From Epiperipatus broadwayi (lineage: Eukaryota; Onychophora; Udeonychophora; Euonychophora; Peripatidae), in NCBI GenBank assembly GCA_028023455.1, contig JAQFVV010006622.1, positions 248,001 to 312,000 of the forward strand: DNA of 64,000 nt. The letters run 5' to 3'. Of this stretch, positions 1 through 11,506 are shown in pieces. The stretch's first letter is position 1. Each line of letters begins with the position of its first letter. Below the pieces are notes generated by a model. The model was not told the origin of the DNA and did not search any database. It was given only the letters and a program-made list of their open reading frames with translations. The position numbers were made by a program, and so were the translations under genes.

Positions 1-1005
1 TGTAAATGTTAGAATTCCTCATAATGTGGTATGACTCTGAAAAGCAGTTCTGATTTTATATTGATTGCAATTTTCCTTAATTTGTTTGCTATTTTTGGGA
101 TGCATGGGTATACTACAGTACCAATATTTTTTTCTTTTGATAGTTTTTTTGTTGTCTATTTAAGGTTTTCTTAATAACAGCTGATAGATAACTATTTTCC
201 ATAAGAGTTTGTTCTGTATAGATCTTTTCTTTTTTCAAATAGCTGGTTTTTGAATAAACTTTTTTTGCTCTGTTCCATAGTTAGGGTATAAATCCATGGT
301 TTGTGTTTTTGGTGTGATTGGTAGTATAGGCTAAGAATTTTCCTGTATGTGTGGGTTTTTGGTAAACTGTAGTTTTGATTTTGCCCTGAGGAAGTCTTGT
401 CACAAAAACATCTAAGAATGGCAATTTTTGTTCTTGTTCTGATTCTATTGTGAATTTAATTGAAGAGGATATATTATTGACGTTTCCAGAAAGTTTGTAG
501 CATTGCTTCATCATGTGGCCATACAAAACATGTATCGCCACCATAGCAAAGCCAAACTTTGGATAGATATGGAGCATGACTGTGGTTTCAAGTTCTTCTG
601 TGTAAATTTTGCTAATCAGGAATGACAATGGTGAGCCCATAGCCATTTCTTGATTTTGTTGGAAGAATTTCTTTGTCATATTGAAAGAAGGTTGTTGTTA
701 TACAGAATGTTAATAGTTCCATTATACTATCAATAGGAAGAGTTGTTCTGATTTGTAAGATATTTTTTCTTTACAATAGACAATGTTTCTTCACATGGTA
801 CAATTGTGAATAAATTTTTCAAACCAAAGCTTACTAGTAGGTCAGTTATTTCAATTTTCATGTTCTTGATTAATTCTATAAAGTGTCTAGAATTCCTGAG
901 AAAGGACTGAGTCATGTATGCCAAAGGACTAAGAACTTTGAGAAGAAATCTTGACAAATTTTTGCAAGGCAAATTTTGAAAACTATATACTAATCTTTGG
1001 GCTAT
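1..1005 (-). pseudogene. Penelope-like element RT, decayed
   Basis: Read on the minus strand, 972-730 gives the fingers region (VSFGLKNLFTIVP, with a FIELIK block before it) and 679-281 gives the palm (AMGSPLS, then KLPFLDVFVTRLPQG, then TTVYQKPTHT). These are the order and wording of Penelope-like RT. A frameshift or stop separates the pieces. Below 281 the thumb-like part continues in broken frames toward the window edge, with VVYPCIPKIANKLRKI readable. The palm aspartate box, normally YVDD, is absent: the sequence goes from a WWRY-like block straight to a Met-Phe-Cys stretch, consistent with a small in-frame deletion. PLEs code for RT plus a C-terminal GIY-YIG endonuclease; the endonuclease would lie left of the window. 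A dead fragment, not a host gene. Confidence 0.85.
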
Positions 1006-1763
1006 TACTATTGGAATATTTAAATAAAGTTAATTTTTTAAAGACATTCAATACTTAATATTAGATGATGGAAATAATCTAGTATACATATACAATGTAA
1101 ATTTAATATTGCTAATGTCCCCCCCCCAAAAAAAAAAAAATGTAGAAAATAGTATGTATTTGATCTCTGTTTATTGAGGATTCTCCATCACCTTCAATAT
1201 ATTATGTAATTAATGATATGATGTGTGAATTCAACAAAGTTAACATTTTTGAATAATTGTTAAATTTGTGGAATTAAAATTGTGTTTAAATTACAATCAC
1301 AATTGTTGATCTAATGACTTTCTTTAGATAAAATAAGAGTGTGAATTTATTTTTCCCTCTTAATGTAAACATCACTGGAAAAGAAATAATATTTGTTATT
1401 ATCAGTGTGTGTATATATATAAAACATTGGAATTAACTCTATAGCCATTTTATAGCATGACTGATTAGCAAGATAGAATTTTTTTAAAATCACACTCATT
1501 AAAGTCACATGACTTGTGAATGACAAATCTTAGTTTACTTAATAAATTATCCATATTATTTATAAAATATGTTTTTTTGATTTTTCTTGTCTTCAAATCA
1601 CTTTCCATATGCAAATAAAAAACATTAAAGAGAATAAAGATGGAACACTATGTTTAATGTATAAGGATGAATATAGAATAAGACTCAACAAATTGAAAAA
1701 TAAATTTTATTTTATTGGATAGTTATTCTGTGGATATAATAAAAATAGATATATAACCCAGTA

Positions 1764-1806
1764 TTTCCAGACTAGTTTCTGGCTTGTGGCCTTCATCAGT
1801 GAGGAG
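1764..1806 (-). ncRNA. hammerhead ribozyme motif, ACTAGT family
   Basis: The minus strand reads CTGATGA (1799-1793), an apical hairpin with a GGC/GCC stem and CACAA loop, GAAA, then CTAGTC ending at 1770. Helix III is the palindrome ACTAGT, and GTC would be the cleavage triplet. All core residues of a type I hammerhead are present. Flanks form only about three pairs of helix I, so this copy may be weak. Minimal hammerheads of this type are known in PLE termini, where the palindromic helix III lets two units act as a dimer. Cleavage activity is inferred. Confidence 0.72.
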
Positions 1807-2054
1807 CCTTGGATCTGAGAGCACTGCACCTAGATCTTAGGTTCTGATGCAACCCTCCCGCAGCCACTTTTTATCTCCACTTATCTATAAAACTATGAGT
1901 CTTAAATTGAAAACACTATAATATTTTCAATCCAAGCTCATTAGCTTATATAGGCATATAGGTCTGAACTCAGTTCAGTACCTATACATTTTTGTGTCTT
2001 TGATTCTTCAATAACCATAGCCACCACTATCCTATTAGGCAGGATTTGTTTTCA

Positions 2055-2178
2055 GCCAATAAACCTCACATGATCACTATTTCTAATGCTTGCTTACAAC
2101 TGTTATTAAAACAGGCAAATCTCTCTATATGTATTGTCACTCGATGCAAGCCAGAGTAATCAATGGATGCCAGGAGGC
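2055..2178 (+). repeat. Arm fragment of the ACTAGT-family foldback element
   Basis: This segment matches the outer left arm of the foldback element at 16186-16657: a terminus like AATAAACATCACATGATC, then AACAGGCAAA, then a block ending GATGCCAGNAGG. The inner half of the arm is missing and a poly-T run follows. The ribozyme motif that normally lies inside the arm is instead about 255 bp upstream at 1764-1806, so this is either two separate fragments or a rearranged copy. Confidence 0.6.
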
Positions 2179-2189
2179 TTTTTTTTTCT

Positions 2190-3590
2190 GGATGTTACAG
2201 AATTTTAGTCTCCATCCAAATAATTGATCAACGTTTATATAATAAAGAAGTAGATAAGTTCAATTTATCTTTATTAACGAAGTGTTGATATTTATAGATT
2301 AAAATTTCTTAGCAACGATTTATAGATTAAAATGTGACAGTGATTTTGAAATCACTTGTATGCAGTGGAACTAAGACTGACTCATAGAATTATTGCTATC
2401 CGCTGCTTGTAATTATGAAGACAATATTTTGAGTTTTTGCAATTATATATTAAAGATTATTTTATGTATGTAGATACATTTATTGTTGCACCGACAATGA
2501 ATGATAGTTAAATATTTTGTAATTAAACTATATGGATGTGATCGTTTGAAATTGATTTTTATTTCTGCGGACAATTTATATAATATAAAATATTTTGATT
2601 TAAATTTTAAGAAGGAAGAAAAACAGAATTAATTATAATATACTTAAGAAACTCTTATCAATTAGAGAATTTATAAATCCACAATCAAAGGTTCTTACAA
2701 CGCACAAATTGGCTTGATTTAGAATATGTTTTATTTAAAAATACAATGTTATATAAATTTCAAAGTGATCAATTATCCAATAATGACATTTATGTTACTT
2801 TAATGAAATTTATGTTAGTGAACTAGTGGTTCGGGCATGAAATATATTTAAAATATATATTATACAACCTTACACAAAGGTCAACAAGTAAAAGGAGTTA
2901 AGAGCAAACAGATTTTATTATACTACATAAATAATAAAGTAGGGGATATGATTGTATTGGTTACATCTTCTCGTTTTACTCTACATTTAATATTGCACCA
3001 AATACTAGTAGATTAATTAATAATGGAAAGGATGTCATTGATAAAACCAACAAATATATATAAAGTGTTGTGCCAGAAAACCAACAAATATATATAAAAT
3101 GTTGTGTCAATGTGGTCATAGTTATAGTGATGAGTTGAAATGTAATGTAAGAAATAGATTTTATAAGAATTACCATGTAATAATTGCATCATTCTGTGGA
3201 TAGATTTAATCTGTGTATACAGAACATTTACTTAAAGAAATTTGTGCTTTTGACAGTAATTTTATTTTGTAAGTGGAGAATGATCTGAGAAAAAGACAAT
3301 TAAAGAAGCATTTTTTTATAAATATTATGAACAATTTATTGAATAAGCCATATAATTCTGTAGACATAAATAAATTATGGACAGTTGGCCATTCATCTGA
3401 AAATGTCAATGTTATGTGATATTAATGAGTCTTTGATTTCTTTTTTAAAATTTTAATTGTAAATTGTTATTCAGAATTACAATCATGCTGGAAGGTGGTT
3501 ACAGCTTTTATTTATTGATATATTGACAATTAGAGCTAATTACAGTGTTGTGTTTTATTATTTGATATTTCATGGGCAAAAGATTTTTTA
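2190..3590. other. AT-rich region without a gene
   Basis: Only short chance reading frames with low-complexity composition are present. A small imperfect duplication of CCAACAAATATATATAAA with flanks lies near 3046-3100. No splice-site-bounded coding segment or RNA gene was recognised. Confidence 0.5.
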
Positions 3591-3609
3591 CAAAATGTGT
3601 TTTTGGTAG

Positions 3610-3720
3610 AAACCATGCTAGCCGAGAGATCAGCACAGCCGCCTTGCAAGCAAGCAGTTGGTTGCAGACGGTTGTTGCGGGCTCGCCTCCCAGCTGATGC
3701 TATGACATATGAAAAAAAAA
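3610..3720 (+). repeat. tRNA-derived SINE-like element
   Basis: A GC-richer island in AT-rich surroundings. It has an A-box-like block (TAGCCGAGAGATCAGCAC), an anticodon-arm-like CTTGCAAG with TGC in the anticodon position, and a B-box-like GCGGGCTCGCCTCCC about 60 bp later, then a short tail ending in nine A at 3712-3720. The spacing between anticodon arm and B box is longer than in a normal tRNA, as if a long variable region or insertion lies there. Internal Pol III boxes followed by an A tail define a SINE. The heptamer AAAATGT on both sides could be a target duplication but is too short to trust. Confidence 0.5.
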
Positions 3721-4028
3721 GTAAAATGTCAGCATTTTGACAAGATAACACTTGTACTCAACTGGCTAAAAAAAAATTCCAGTAATAATCACGCAATTGT
3801 TGTAGAGATAATTGTATGATAGTTGTTGAATAGTTTGACTTAAATGTGGTTTTTTAAATTATATTATTCAATAACTACAAACTATGTGATTATTATTGTT
3901 TTTCCTTTTATCCAGTTGAGGGAAAGTGCTAATTTGTCATTGGTATTTTACTATAATTTTATTTTATTTAAAAAAATTGCTTCTGAATGTATATATATTA
4001 AATACAGTATATTTTATATATCTGTAGT

Positions 4029-4860
4029 CTAGATGTAATATAGGGATTTGAACAGAGACTTCCAAGCTCTTTTCAGCTATCTACTCTATCTCATACAATC
4101 GATACACATAACCACATCATCATCATTATCAACCATTATCAATCCACTGCAGGATGAAGGTCTCTCCAAGTTTAATCCATCTTCTCCAATCTTTAGCTTC
4201 TCTTCTCCACATCACCCCTACACATTTTCTTATTTCATCCATCCATCTTACATGTGGTCTCCTTCTGGGTCTTTTACAATCTCTTGGAATCCAGTTTAAA
4301 AATTCAATTGTCCATCTATTATCATCTCTTCTAACAATATGTCCAGCCCAACTCCACTTCAATCTTTTAATTTTTTCAATGAGGTCAGTAACACCTGTTT
4401 GTTCTCTTACCCATACATTGCATTTTGGATCTCTTCTTGTTACTCCCAACATACATCTCTCCATACTCCTTTGAGTGGTCTGAAGTCTCTGTATTGATCT
4501 TCTATTAAGTGTCCAAGTCTCAGATAACCACATACATAAAAATAAATGATCTCCATTATATGTCTTTCATGCTAAATGATCTCCATTATATGTCTTTCAT
4601 GCATCTCCCACACTTATATATAATCAGTACTCAGTTTGGAAATTTTCAGACTTTAATAGACAGGCTTCAATCTATCCAATCCTCCAACTCTTCAGCCATC
4701 CATACCATTGAAAATCTGATGATGGAATATTCAAATCCCTTGTTAATGTGAATATTATTGTCAGGCCCAAATCATTCTGATCCCTCATGTATAGAACATT
4801 GTCCATTCAAACACACAGAAGGGGATAGGGCAGAATAAGGCTAAACTTGTAATATTTAAA
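4029..4860 (-). mobile_element. Hammerhead-type repeat (ACATGT family), interrupted by an RTE LINE
   Basis: The left part (4029-4117) and right part (4534-4860) together match the family seen intact at 12931-13425. The terminus is near ATATAGGGATTTGAAC, then the CTCATACAA...ATACACAT block, then the body with CTTCAGCCATCCATACC and AAAATCTGATGATGG. The ribozyme core itself is lost here: a roughly 30-bp unit containing CATTATATGTCTTTCATGC is duplicated at about 4543-4602 where the core should be. An RTE LINE fragment is inserted between the two parts. Confidence 0.6.
4108..4533 (-). pseudogene. 5'-truncated RTE-type LINE, C-terminal part, with 10-bp TSD
   Basis: The minus-strand frame contains SETWTLN..., LQTTQRSMERCMLGVTRRD, WAGHIVRRDDNRWT and RPHVRWMDEIRK, then GETFILQW. 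This is the diagnostic region after the RT of RTE-type LINEs (WxGHxxRRxDNRWT and RGRPxxRWxDEI). The 3' end on the minus strand is a GAT-rich tail (ATCATCATC on the plus strand), also typical of RTE. The insert at 4118-4523 is bounded by identical 10-bp copies of ATAACCACAT at 4108-4117 and 4524-4533. About 400 bp survive, so the copy is strongly 5'-truncated. The Met at the start of the frame comes from flanking DNA. Confidence 0.88.
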
Positions 4861-4868
4861 TCCAAGTA

Positions 4869-5375
4869 TATTTTATATGCCTGGAGTCTAGATGTAATAT
4901 AGGAGATTTCAACACAGATTTTCAAGCTTTCTTCAGCCATTCACTCTATCTCATACAACTGGTAACCCATGACAACACACATATGAAAGATAAATGATTT
5001 CTAATATATGCATTTCATGCTGAACAAGGACTCAACATTTGGTCCACATCATCCCCTCTCACACACATGGGTATATTTATGTTAATTCTAACACTGTCAC
5101 AGATAAATGATGACTTCATATTATAATTATGTCAGTGCTCAGTTTTATATTTAGATAGCAAATCTTCACACTTTAATGGACAAGCATCAATCTACTCCAG
5201 CTCCTAACTCTTCAACCACACCAGTAAAAATATGATGATGGAACATTCAAACTCCCTGTTAATGCCAATATTATTGTCATGCCCAAACTGATTTTGTCAT
5301 TTTGACCCCTCAAGTATAGGACCCATTCAAATACACAAAAAGAAGGATGGGCAGGATACAGACTAAAATTTTATA
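4869..5375 (-). mobile_element. Hammerhead-type repeat, ACATGT family, degenerate copy
   Basis: The order of blocks matches the 12931 family: CTGGAGTCTAGATGTAATATAGG terminus, the CTCATACAACTGG block, CATTTCATGCTGAAC at the place of the ribozyme core (minus strand, about 5005-5040), then the TCAGTGCTCAGTTTTATA, CTTCAACCACACC and GATGATGGAACATTC body. The core reads TTGAG instead of CTGATGA on the minus strand, so it should not cleave. No protein-coding frame is present. Confidence 0.6.
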
Positions 5376-5570
5376 TACCTGGAGTTATAAAACTGAGCAC
5401 TGATCATATATGCATGTGATGATGATCTGGACCAAATGATGAGTACTGGTTCAGCATGAAATGCATATATTGGAGATCATTTATCTTTTTCATATCACTT
5501 GAATGAGATAGAATGGAATGGCTGGAGAAAGCTTAAAATTCTGTGTTCAAGTCCTCTATATTACATGTAG
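5376..5570 (+). mobile_element. Hammerhead-type repeat, ACATGT family, plus-strand arm
   Basis: This arm runs opposite to the preceding copy, giving a head-to-head pair. The core at 5436-5473 keeps helix II (GTACTGGTTCAGCAT region) and GAAA followed by ATGCATATAT, but its first base is A (ATGATGA instead of CTGATGA). That change removes the essential C3 of the catalytic core. The arm ends near the terminus seen as GTCCTCTATATTACATG. Confidence 0.6.
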
Positions 5571-5699
5571 ATTCCAGTTATTTAAAATATACTCGTGTTT
5601 AAAATATTACACATTCAACCTATATCCTACCCATTCCTCTTCTGTGAGTTTGAATGGAAAATATCTTTTACATGAGGGGTCAGAATATAGAAAGTCAGC

Positions 5700-6050
5700 A
5701 TGGGCATGACAACAATATTAAATTAACAGAGGACTTGGGGGTTCCATCAACAGGTTTTCAATGGTATGGATGGCAGAAGAGTTGGTGTTTGTGGGGGGGA
5801 GGGTTGGCTGGAGTAGATTGAAGCCTGTCCATGTTTGCTATCTTAATATAAAACTGAGTGCTGATTATATATATGCATGGGGATAATGATATGAACAAAT
5901 TGATGAGTGCTGGCTCAGCATAAAAGGTGTATTTGGAAACCATTTACCATTTTAATATGTGTGATGGTCATATGTATTGCTTGTATGAGATAGAGTAGAT
6001 GGTTGAAGGAAGCTTGAAAGATTGTTCTAATCTCCTATATTAAATAAATA
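5700..6050 (+). mobile_element. Hammerhead-type repeat, ACATGT family, degenerate copy
   Basis: The body (GGTTTTCAATGGTATGGATGG, GAGTAGATTGAAGCC, ATATAAAACTGAGTGCTG) precedes a core-like block at 5900-5935. It reads TTGATGAGTGCTGG with AGCAT closing helix II, then AAAA in place of GAAA, so at least two catalytic bases are changed. A G-rich run (GGGGGGGAGGG) at 5793-5803 is a private change. The copy ends at the common terminus near 6040. Confidence 0.55.
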
Positions 6051-6054
6051 TCTC

Positions 6055-6215
6055 TATGTTGAATTAAATGTTTATATGGTTCATATTATATAGATATGAG
6101 GAGATAATATCTATTAAATAGAGAAATGCTTTAACTTTTGATGTTAGTAGGAAACTATCAATTACTACTAATTGACAATTTCTGAGGCAAAGCAAGTTTT
6201 TTTCATAATGACTTT
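6055..6215 (+). repeat. Dispersed repeat, TTGACAATTTCTGAGG family
   Basis: The block with TTGAATTAAATGTTT..., AGAGATAA or similar, TTTTGATGTTAGTAG and TTGACAATTTCTGAGGC recurs at 29000-29160, in part at 29335-29430, and at 42419-42590. Each copy is about 100-170 bp, non-coding and flanked by unrelated sequence. No termini or target duplication could be fixed, so the element class is unknown. Confidence 0.5.
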
Positions 6216-6744
6216 TTTGTTGGGGGGGTCTTTAAACTACATATATGCCTATATATCTACTGAACACAAAATATCACTCAAACTTCAGCACAGAAAGCAT
6301 CAATCAAACTAAATGAGAATCATCACGAGATTGACAGACAGATGAATTTCTGTAAGATTTTAATGTTTTGAATGATCTCTGCACTTAAGAGTATTGTAAT
6401 GTTTTATCCTGTATACTTCTTATATTACATATTTCAAAACTTTTGAGTATTCAAAAAATGTTACAATAAGGACTTAATAATTCTGCTTTGACAGTATTAA
6501 GTTGAATCAATTACAATTAAGTTTTATTTCATCCATTTCTTTCAGTTAGTGTTGTTAAAATTTGTTTTCCATATAGGTTTGTGGTGAATTCGGACAAAGT
6601 GAGATTAATATTGTTGGAATGACAGTTATGCATGAGTTTAATTTGGATAACATTGGTGTTGTACTGAAGACTTGAACACAGTAGAAATACACATTTGATC
6701 ACCAATAAAATTCAAGATTCATATTCAAACAGTGTTACTTACAA

Positions 6745-6946
6745 TATGTATAAATATGAACATGGGGATCCAAGTGTTTCAAACCTCTATTTCATCTACT
6801 GATTTGGTGTGATTACTTTATTTGATCATCATAATATGATGAAAGTATGTATAAATATGAACATGGGGATCCAAGTGTTTCAAACCTCTATTTCATCTAC
6901 TGATTTGGTGTGATTACTCTATTTGATCATCATAATATGATGAAAT
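6745..6946. repeat. Direct duplication, 101-bp unit x2
   Basis: A unit beginning TATGTATAAATATGAACATG is repeated with an exact 101-bp offset and almost no differences (ACTTTATTT versus ACTCTATTT). The near-identity implies a recent tandem duplication. Nothing in the unit looks coding. Confidence 0.9.
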
Positions 6947-7754
6947 TTGAGTTGATGGATATACTTATAAATTTAAAATTGGCTTAGTTACATGTATTGT
7001 AACAATACATCACAAATCTTTACATATACATGTTTCTTAACTATAACCAAATCCTATTCCCAAATTATTTTAAATCTGTTTAGTTGCATGTATTTTTTAC
7101 AATACATAACAAATCATAACATAAATACAATTCTAAATTATAACCAAATCCTATTTCTAAATTTTTAAATATACAATTGTAGACATTCAAAATTTCAACT
7201 ATGCAATTGTTTTCAATTACATCAAGATCACAATACGTTCTCAAATACTACACAATATTTGTTTTCTTTTCCAATTATTAATAAACAAATTTTTGCCTAC
7301 AACTATAATCAATAGTTAAAAGATAAAAATTCCCATGCATTTCTGTAAAATATATTACAAATATATTTCAATTTAGTTGACTTTAAAATTTTATCTAAGG
7401 TTAAAAAAATATAATACTTTATAATCTGATAAAAATGTTTAACAATTGATATATTTTTTGTATGGCGATTACTACGAATAAATGCTCATAAAAGATAATG
7501 CTTATGACGTACCTTTGTGTACTATATGTAAGTAAGGGTGTGTGTGCGTGTGGACAATTTCATTAATTTTACCACTAAAAATATGTAACAAATAATACAT
7601 TAGATATTAATGGTATTAATATATAATGTTTGTGCAGAATTAGATTACGAATCATGAATTTAGCTATTATAAAATGCAAATTTTGTTATCTACAACATTT
7701 ATGCTATGCATTTCTTCAGGAATGCTGTTATCCAAGTTACAAAATATATATAGG

Positions 7755-8766
7755 AAAATGACAATAATGTCCTTCCAAAATCTATTGACCACAAATAATG
7801 ACCTTCTAATATCTATTGACTCCAAATAATAACATTCCAAAATCCATTGACCACAATTTAAGAATCTTAATGTCCTTCCAAAATCTACTGACCACAAATA
7901 ATGACTTTCAAAAATCTATTGACCACAAGTTAAGAATCATAATGTCCTTCCAAAATCTACTGACAACAAATAATGACTTTCAAAAATCTATTGACCACAA
8001 GTTAAAAATCATAATGTCCTTCCAAAATCTACTGACAACAAATAATGACGTTCCAAAATCTATTAACCACAAATAATCACCTTCTAAAATCTATTGGCCA
8101 CAAATAATGGCCTTCCAAAATCTATTGACCACAAGTTAAGAATTATAATGTCCTTCCAAAATCTACTGACCACAAATAATGTATCTTCCAAAATCTATTT
8201 ACCACAAATAATGACCTTCTAATATCTATTGACCTCAAATAATGACCTTCCAAAATCCATTGACCACAATTTAAGAATCATAATGTCCTTACAAAATCTA
8301 CTAACCACAAATAATGACTTTCCAAAATCTATTGACCACAAGTTAAGAATCATAATTGTCCTTTCAAAATCTACTGACAACAAATAATGACCTTCCAAAA
8401 TCTATTAACCACAAATAATGACCTTCTAATATCTATTGACCCCAAATAATGACCTTCCAAAATCCATTGACCACAATTTAAGAATCATAATGTCCTTACA
8501 AAATCTACTGACCACAAATAATGACTTTCCAAAATCTATTGACCACAAGTTAAGAATCATAATGTCCTTTCAAAATCTACTGACAACAAATAATGACCTT
8601 CCAAAATCTATTAACCACAAATAAAGACCTTCTAAAATCTATTGACACCAAATAATGACCTTCCAAAATCCATTGACCACAAGTTAACAATCATAATGGC
8701 CTTCCAAAATCTACTGACCACAAATAATGACCTTCCAAAATCTATTGACCACAATTTAAGAATCAT
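7755..8766 (+). repeat. Minisatellite with 31/41-bp units and higher-order repeats
   Basis: The array is built from two related units. The short one is about 31 bp (CCTTCCAAAATCTATTGACC plus ACAAATAATGA). The long one is about 41 bp, where ATAATGA is replaced by GTTAAGAATCATAATGT. Stretches alternate short and long, giving a 72-bp composite that equals 24 codons, so frames stay open across it (7816-8076 and 8436-8624, with a repeating SIDHxLRIIMSFQNLLTTNND pattern). A longer period of 206-207 bp is visible from the CCTTCT variant at 8214, 8421 and 8627. The open frames are most simply a by-product of the repeat length. Confidence 0.93.
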
Positions 8767-9299
8767 ATCTCTGGTTCAAAAAATATATAACTTGATTAAT
8801 AAAAAATAAATGCAGAGAAAAAAAATTTAGAGGTATATGAGAAAAGAAAAATATAGGCAGTTTAAAATGATGGTATGACAACACTAAAAAAACTTTTTTA
8901 TTATTTGAAGCAAAGGCAGAAGCTTTAAATACCAAGATAAAAATAAAAATGGATGAGTTTGTACCATATATATTGGAAACAAGACTAAAAAAAAGTAAAT
9001 ATTCATTTTTGAAATAGATTATACTAAAAAGCTCAAGAAAAATATATGTAAAGTAAATTAAATATAAAAATAACAGTACTGAAAGAAGTAAAGATTTATT
9101 GATTGTTGTTTAAGTTTTTATTACAAACAAAGATATGGAAATAACATTTTAAAACTAGAAAAACAGTTTTTATTTAAATGGGATAGAAAAACTGAGAGTG
9201 TTTGAAGAATGACTTGTGATTGTAAATTAGGTGCAGCAATAAGTCAGAAAGTAGACTGATTTATAAAAATACAAAGGTCTTGGAAACATAATCTATAAA

Positions 9300-9690
9300 C
9301 AGAAACTTCTGATTTTTGTTCAAAGGAGAAGTCCTTTCATAAGATCTTCATCTTCATGACATCTAGATTTTCTATATGGTGATGATTATACTATCAATTC
9401 TTCCCAATTCAAAGATGATCCATAGAATATACTTATTATAAATGCAATCTACAAAAACTTTAGTTCAGTAAACGATATCCAAAAAATGTAAGTCCTTGAT
9501 CAGGCAGCAATAACATGAGAAGATTAAATACTTGAAATATTTTGGTAGCTTTTTAATTAGAAAGATGGATTAGATATAGGGGTACATTTCAAGCTTTCTT
9601 AAAAAAATAGGATATTTAAATCACAGTAAAAAAATTATATAGAGGAGTTGTTTTAGCCAATTTACTTTATGGAAGTAAAACTTTCAATTA
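9300..9690 (+). pseudogene. Decayed RTE-type LINE remnant
   Basis: In shifting plus-strand frames a peptide like KYLKYFGSFLI occurs, then RWIRYRGTFQAF, then VVLANLLYGSKTF near 9647-9690. The order (YLG box, a linker, LLYGSETW-like end) matches the region after the RT palm in RTE-type LINEs. Stops and frameshifts interrupt every block. The identification rests mainly on NLLYGSKTF and the spacing, so it is tentative. Confidence 0.45.
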
Positions 9691-9769
9691 TTATTAACGT
9701 AACATAAATTATGATGCAGCATAACATTTTAAAAGTATGACAGCAAAATTATAACACCAATGAATATAC

Positions 9770-9848
9770 TCTTCCACTTGTTAATAAACATCACATGACC
9801 TCCACCTCTTATGCTTGTGTATAAGTTTTGCCTGTTTCTTCCACTTGT
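9770..9848 (+). mobile_element. 55-bp mini foldback-family element with 12-bp TSD
   Basis: The 12-mer TCTTCCACTTGT occurs at 9770-9781 and 9837-9848. The 55 bp between begin TAATAAACATCACATGA and end GTTTTGCCTGTTT, the two termini of the foldback elements at 16186-16657 and 31109-31428. Everything between the termini, including any ribozyme, is missing. This is the smallest member of the family in the window, and it shows that the termini plus a 12-15 bp duplication define the insertion unit. Confidence 0.75.
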
Positions 9849-10084
9849 GTTGGGTATGATATTATTAGAATCTACTATTATAAAATTACATTTTCATTTT
9901 ATAGGATATGTAAAAGAATTGAATGTTAAACTCTTCATTTTATGTTGAATTTGAAACATTGATTATTTTTACTGGGAAGATATGAATGAGAATACAATTC
10001 CATGGAAATACGAAGTTAAAAACAAATTGGCGAAATATCAGTGAAATAGAATATGACATTCTGTGCTATATACATAACGGATCG

Positions 10085-10115
<31 letters not shown>

Positions 10116-10116
10116 A
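10085..10116. repeat. Compound (TA)n(GA)n microsatellite
   Basis: An alternating TA run passes directly into an alternating GA run. Simple sequence with no other feature attached. Confidence 0.85.
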
Positions 10117-11258
10117 ACAGAGAATTAATCATCATACATTATTATGTATTTTTTTCTATAGTAAAAAAGTGGCTGCCGATGATTATGGTAATGATTACTA
10201 TATTAATACACACTCAAATTTAATATAAAATAGTGGAACATTAACGAGAAATCTTTCCCAAAGTCATTTTTAAAAATTTGTTAGCAAAAAAATAATAATT
10301 TATAATTCAGTTGCTTATTCAATCAGAATCAACTATATTATAAACTCAACTACTATATATATAAAAGACAACAGAATTAATTTATCATTTCTGCTTTAAT
10401 TAGAATTTATGGTATTCAAAGGAATAATTCGTAACTCTTTAGGGAAAGCTCTCTGAAACTCTTCAGTTCCTCAGATCATTTATTATTTCTGTGTATAGCA
10501 GGGAATTGAAAAGTAAGGATTCTAAAAGGAAAGACAAAAATCCTAGAAAACTTCATAAAAATAAATTTATAACAGAATGATTTATGGTCAGAGAAAATTA
10601 TGGAATAGTTTTAAAAAATAAGCTTTTATTGTTGGCTCATAAAACTGAAATATTTCCATCAATAAAGATGTAAGAAAAAATAGTAGCTTCTACATTTTCC
10701 TTAAGTTTTTAAAATTTGCCCTCTGTTATCTATCATAGAAATAAGTAATACATTACACACACATTTTTATATTACGAATTATAGATTCAAACCAATCATT
10801 CCAATTAACTATCGAAAAGTTAAAAAGTGGGATAAGTCATAGGTTTCAAGACGTTATTATTATCATCATCGTCATCACCATCATCATTATTATTATCATT
10901 TTAAAACGCATTTAAGGTTTCTATATTTACAAAAAATATTATTAAGATCCGAATTTTGAATAATTAATTAAATATTATTTTAGAAAAATGTATTTTGTTA
11001 CATTACGCGTATTAAGCAACGTAGAAAGCAACTTATAAATATTCGATATTTATGTAGTAGTAATTTTAATAGCCCGTAAATGATTTTTATGGCTGATCAA
11101 ATGTGTAATGTTTATGAATGTAAATACTTCACGAAACAAGCACATCGAATACATTGCTAGGATAATTGCAAGCTGACAGAATAAAAAACAGATTGGCATT
11201 AATGAGGAACATATTTGCAAGTTTATTTTAAAATGGTTCTTCAAAATCTGCTTGCAAC

Positions 11259-11506
11259 ATGTCCTAATAACATCACATGATCACCATCTCATACTAGCAC
11301 ATAATTGTTGTAAACAAAAGCAAAACTCTCCATACAGTAGTGCCACCCTGTGCTAACCAGTGTAATCAATAGATGCCAGAAGGCCACCCTGTGCTAACCA
11401 GAGTAATCAATAGATGCCAGAAGGCTTATCCTTCTGGCATCTATTGATTACTCTGGTTAGCACTACTGTATGGAGAGTTTTGCTTTTGTTTATGTCCTAA
11501 TAACAT
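11259..11506. mobile_element. Foldback element, ACTAGT family, internally deleted, 15-bp TSD
   Basis: ATGTCCTAATAACAT stands at 11259-11273 and again at 11492-11506. Between them the left arm (CACATGATCACC, GCAAAACTCTCCATACAG, TAGATGCCAGAAGG) is answered by its inverted copy (CCTTCTGGCATCTATTG to AGAGTTTTGC), meeting near 11425-11431. The block CCACCCTGTGCTAACCAG with its downstream sequence is duplicated in the left arm. The hammerhead core of relatives is absent, so this copy arose by internal deletion. The last bases of the left duplication overlap the family terminus AACATCAC. Confidence 0.8.

Noticed and set aside
1118-1140. Run of nine C followed by thirteen A
   Set aside because: Probably homopolymer sequence or assembly noise; it is not attached to a recognisable retroelement tail.
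7816-8624. Repeat protein with 24-residue units in the minisatellite
   Set aside because: The open frame follows from a 72-bp composite repeat. There is no codon bias, and unit-length changes break the frame elsewhere in the array.
7755-8766. CRISPR-like array
   Set aside because: Units are contiguous with no unique spacers, and the setting is a eukaryotic repeat landscape. It is a minisatellite.
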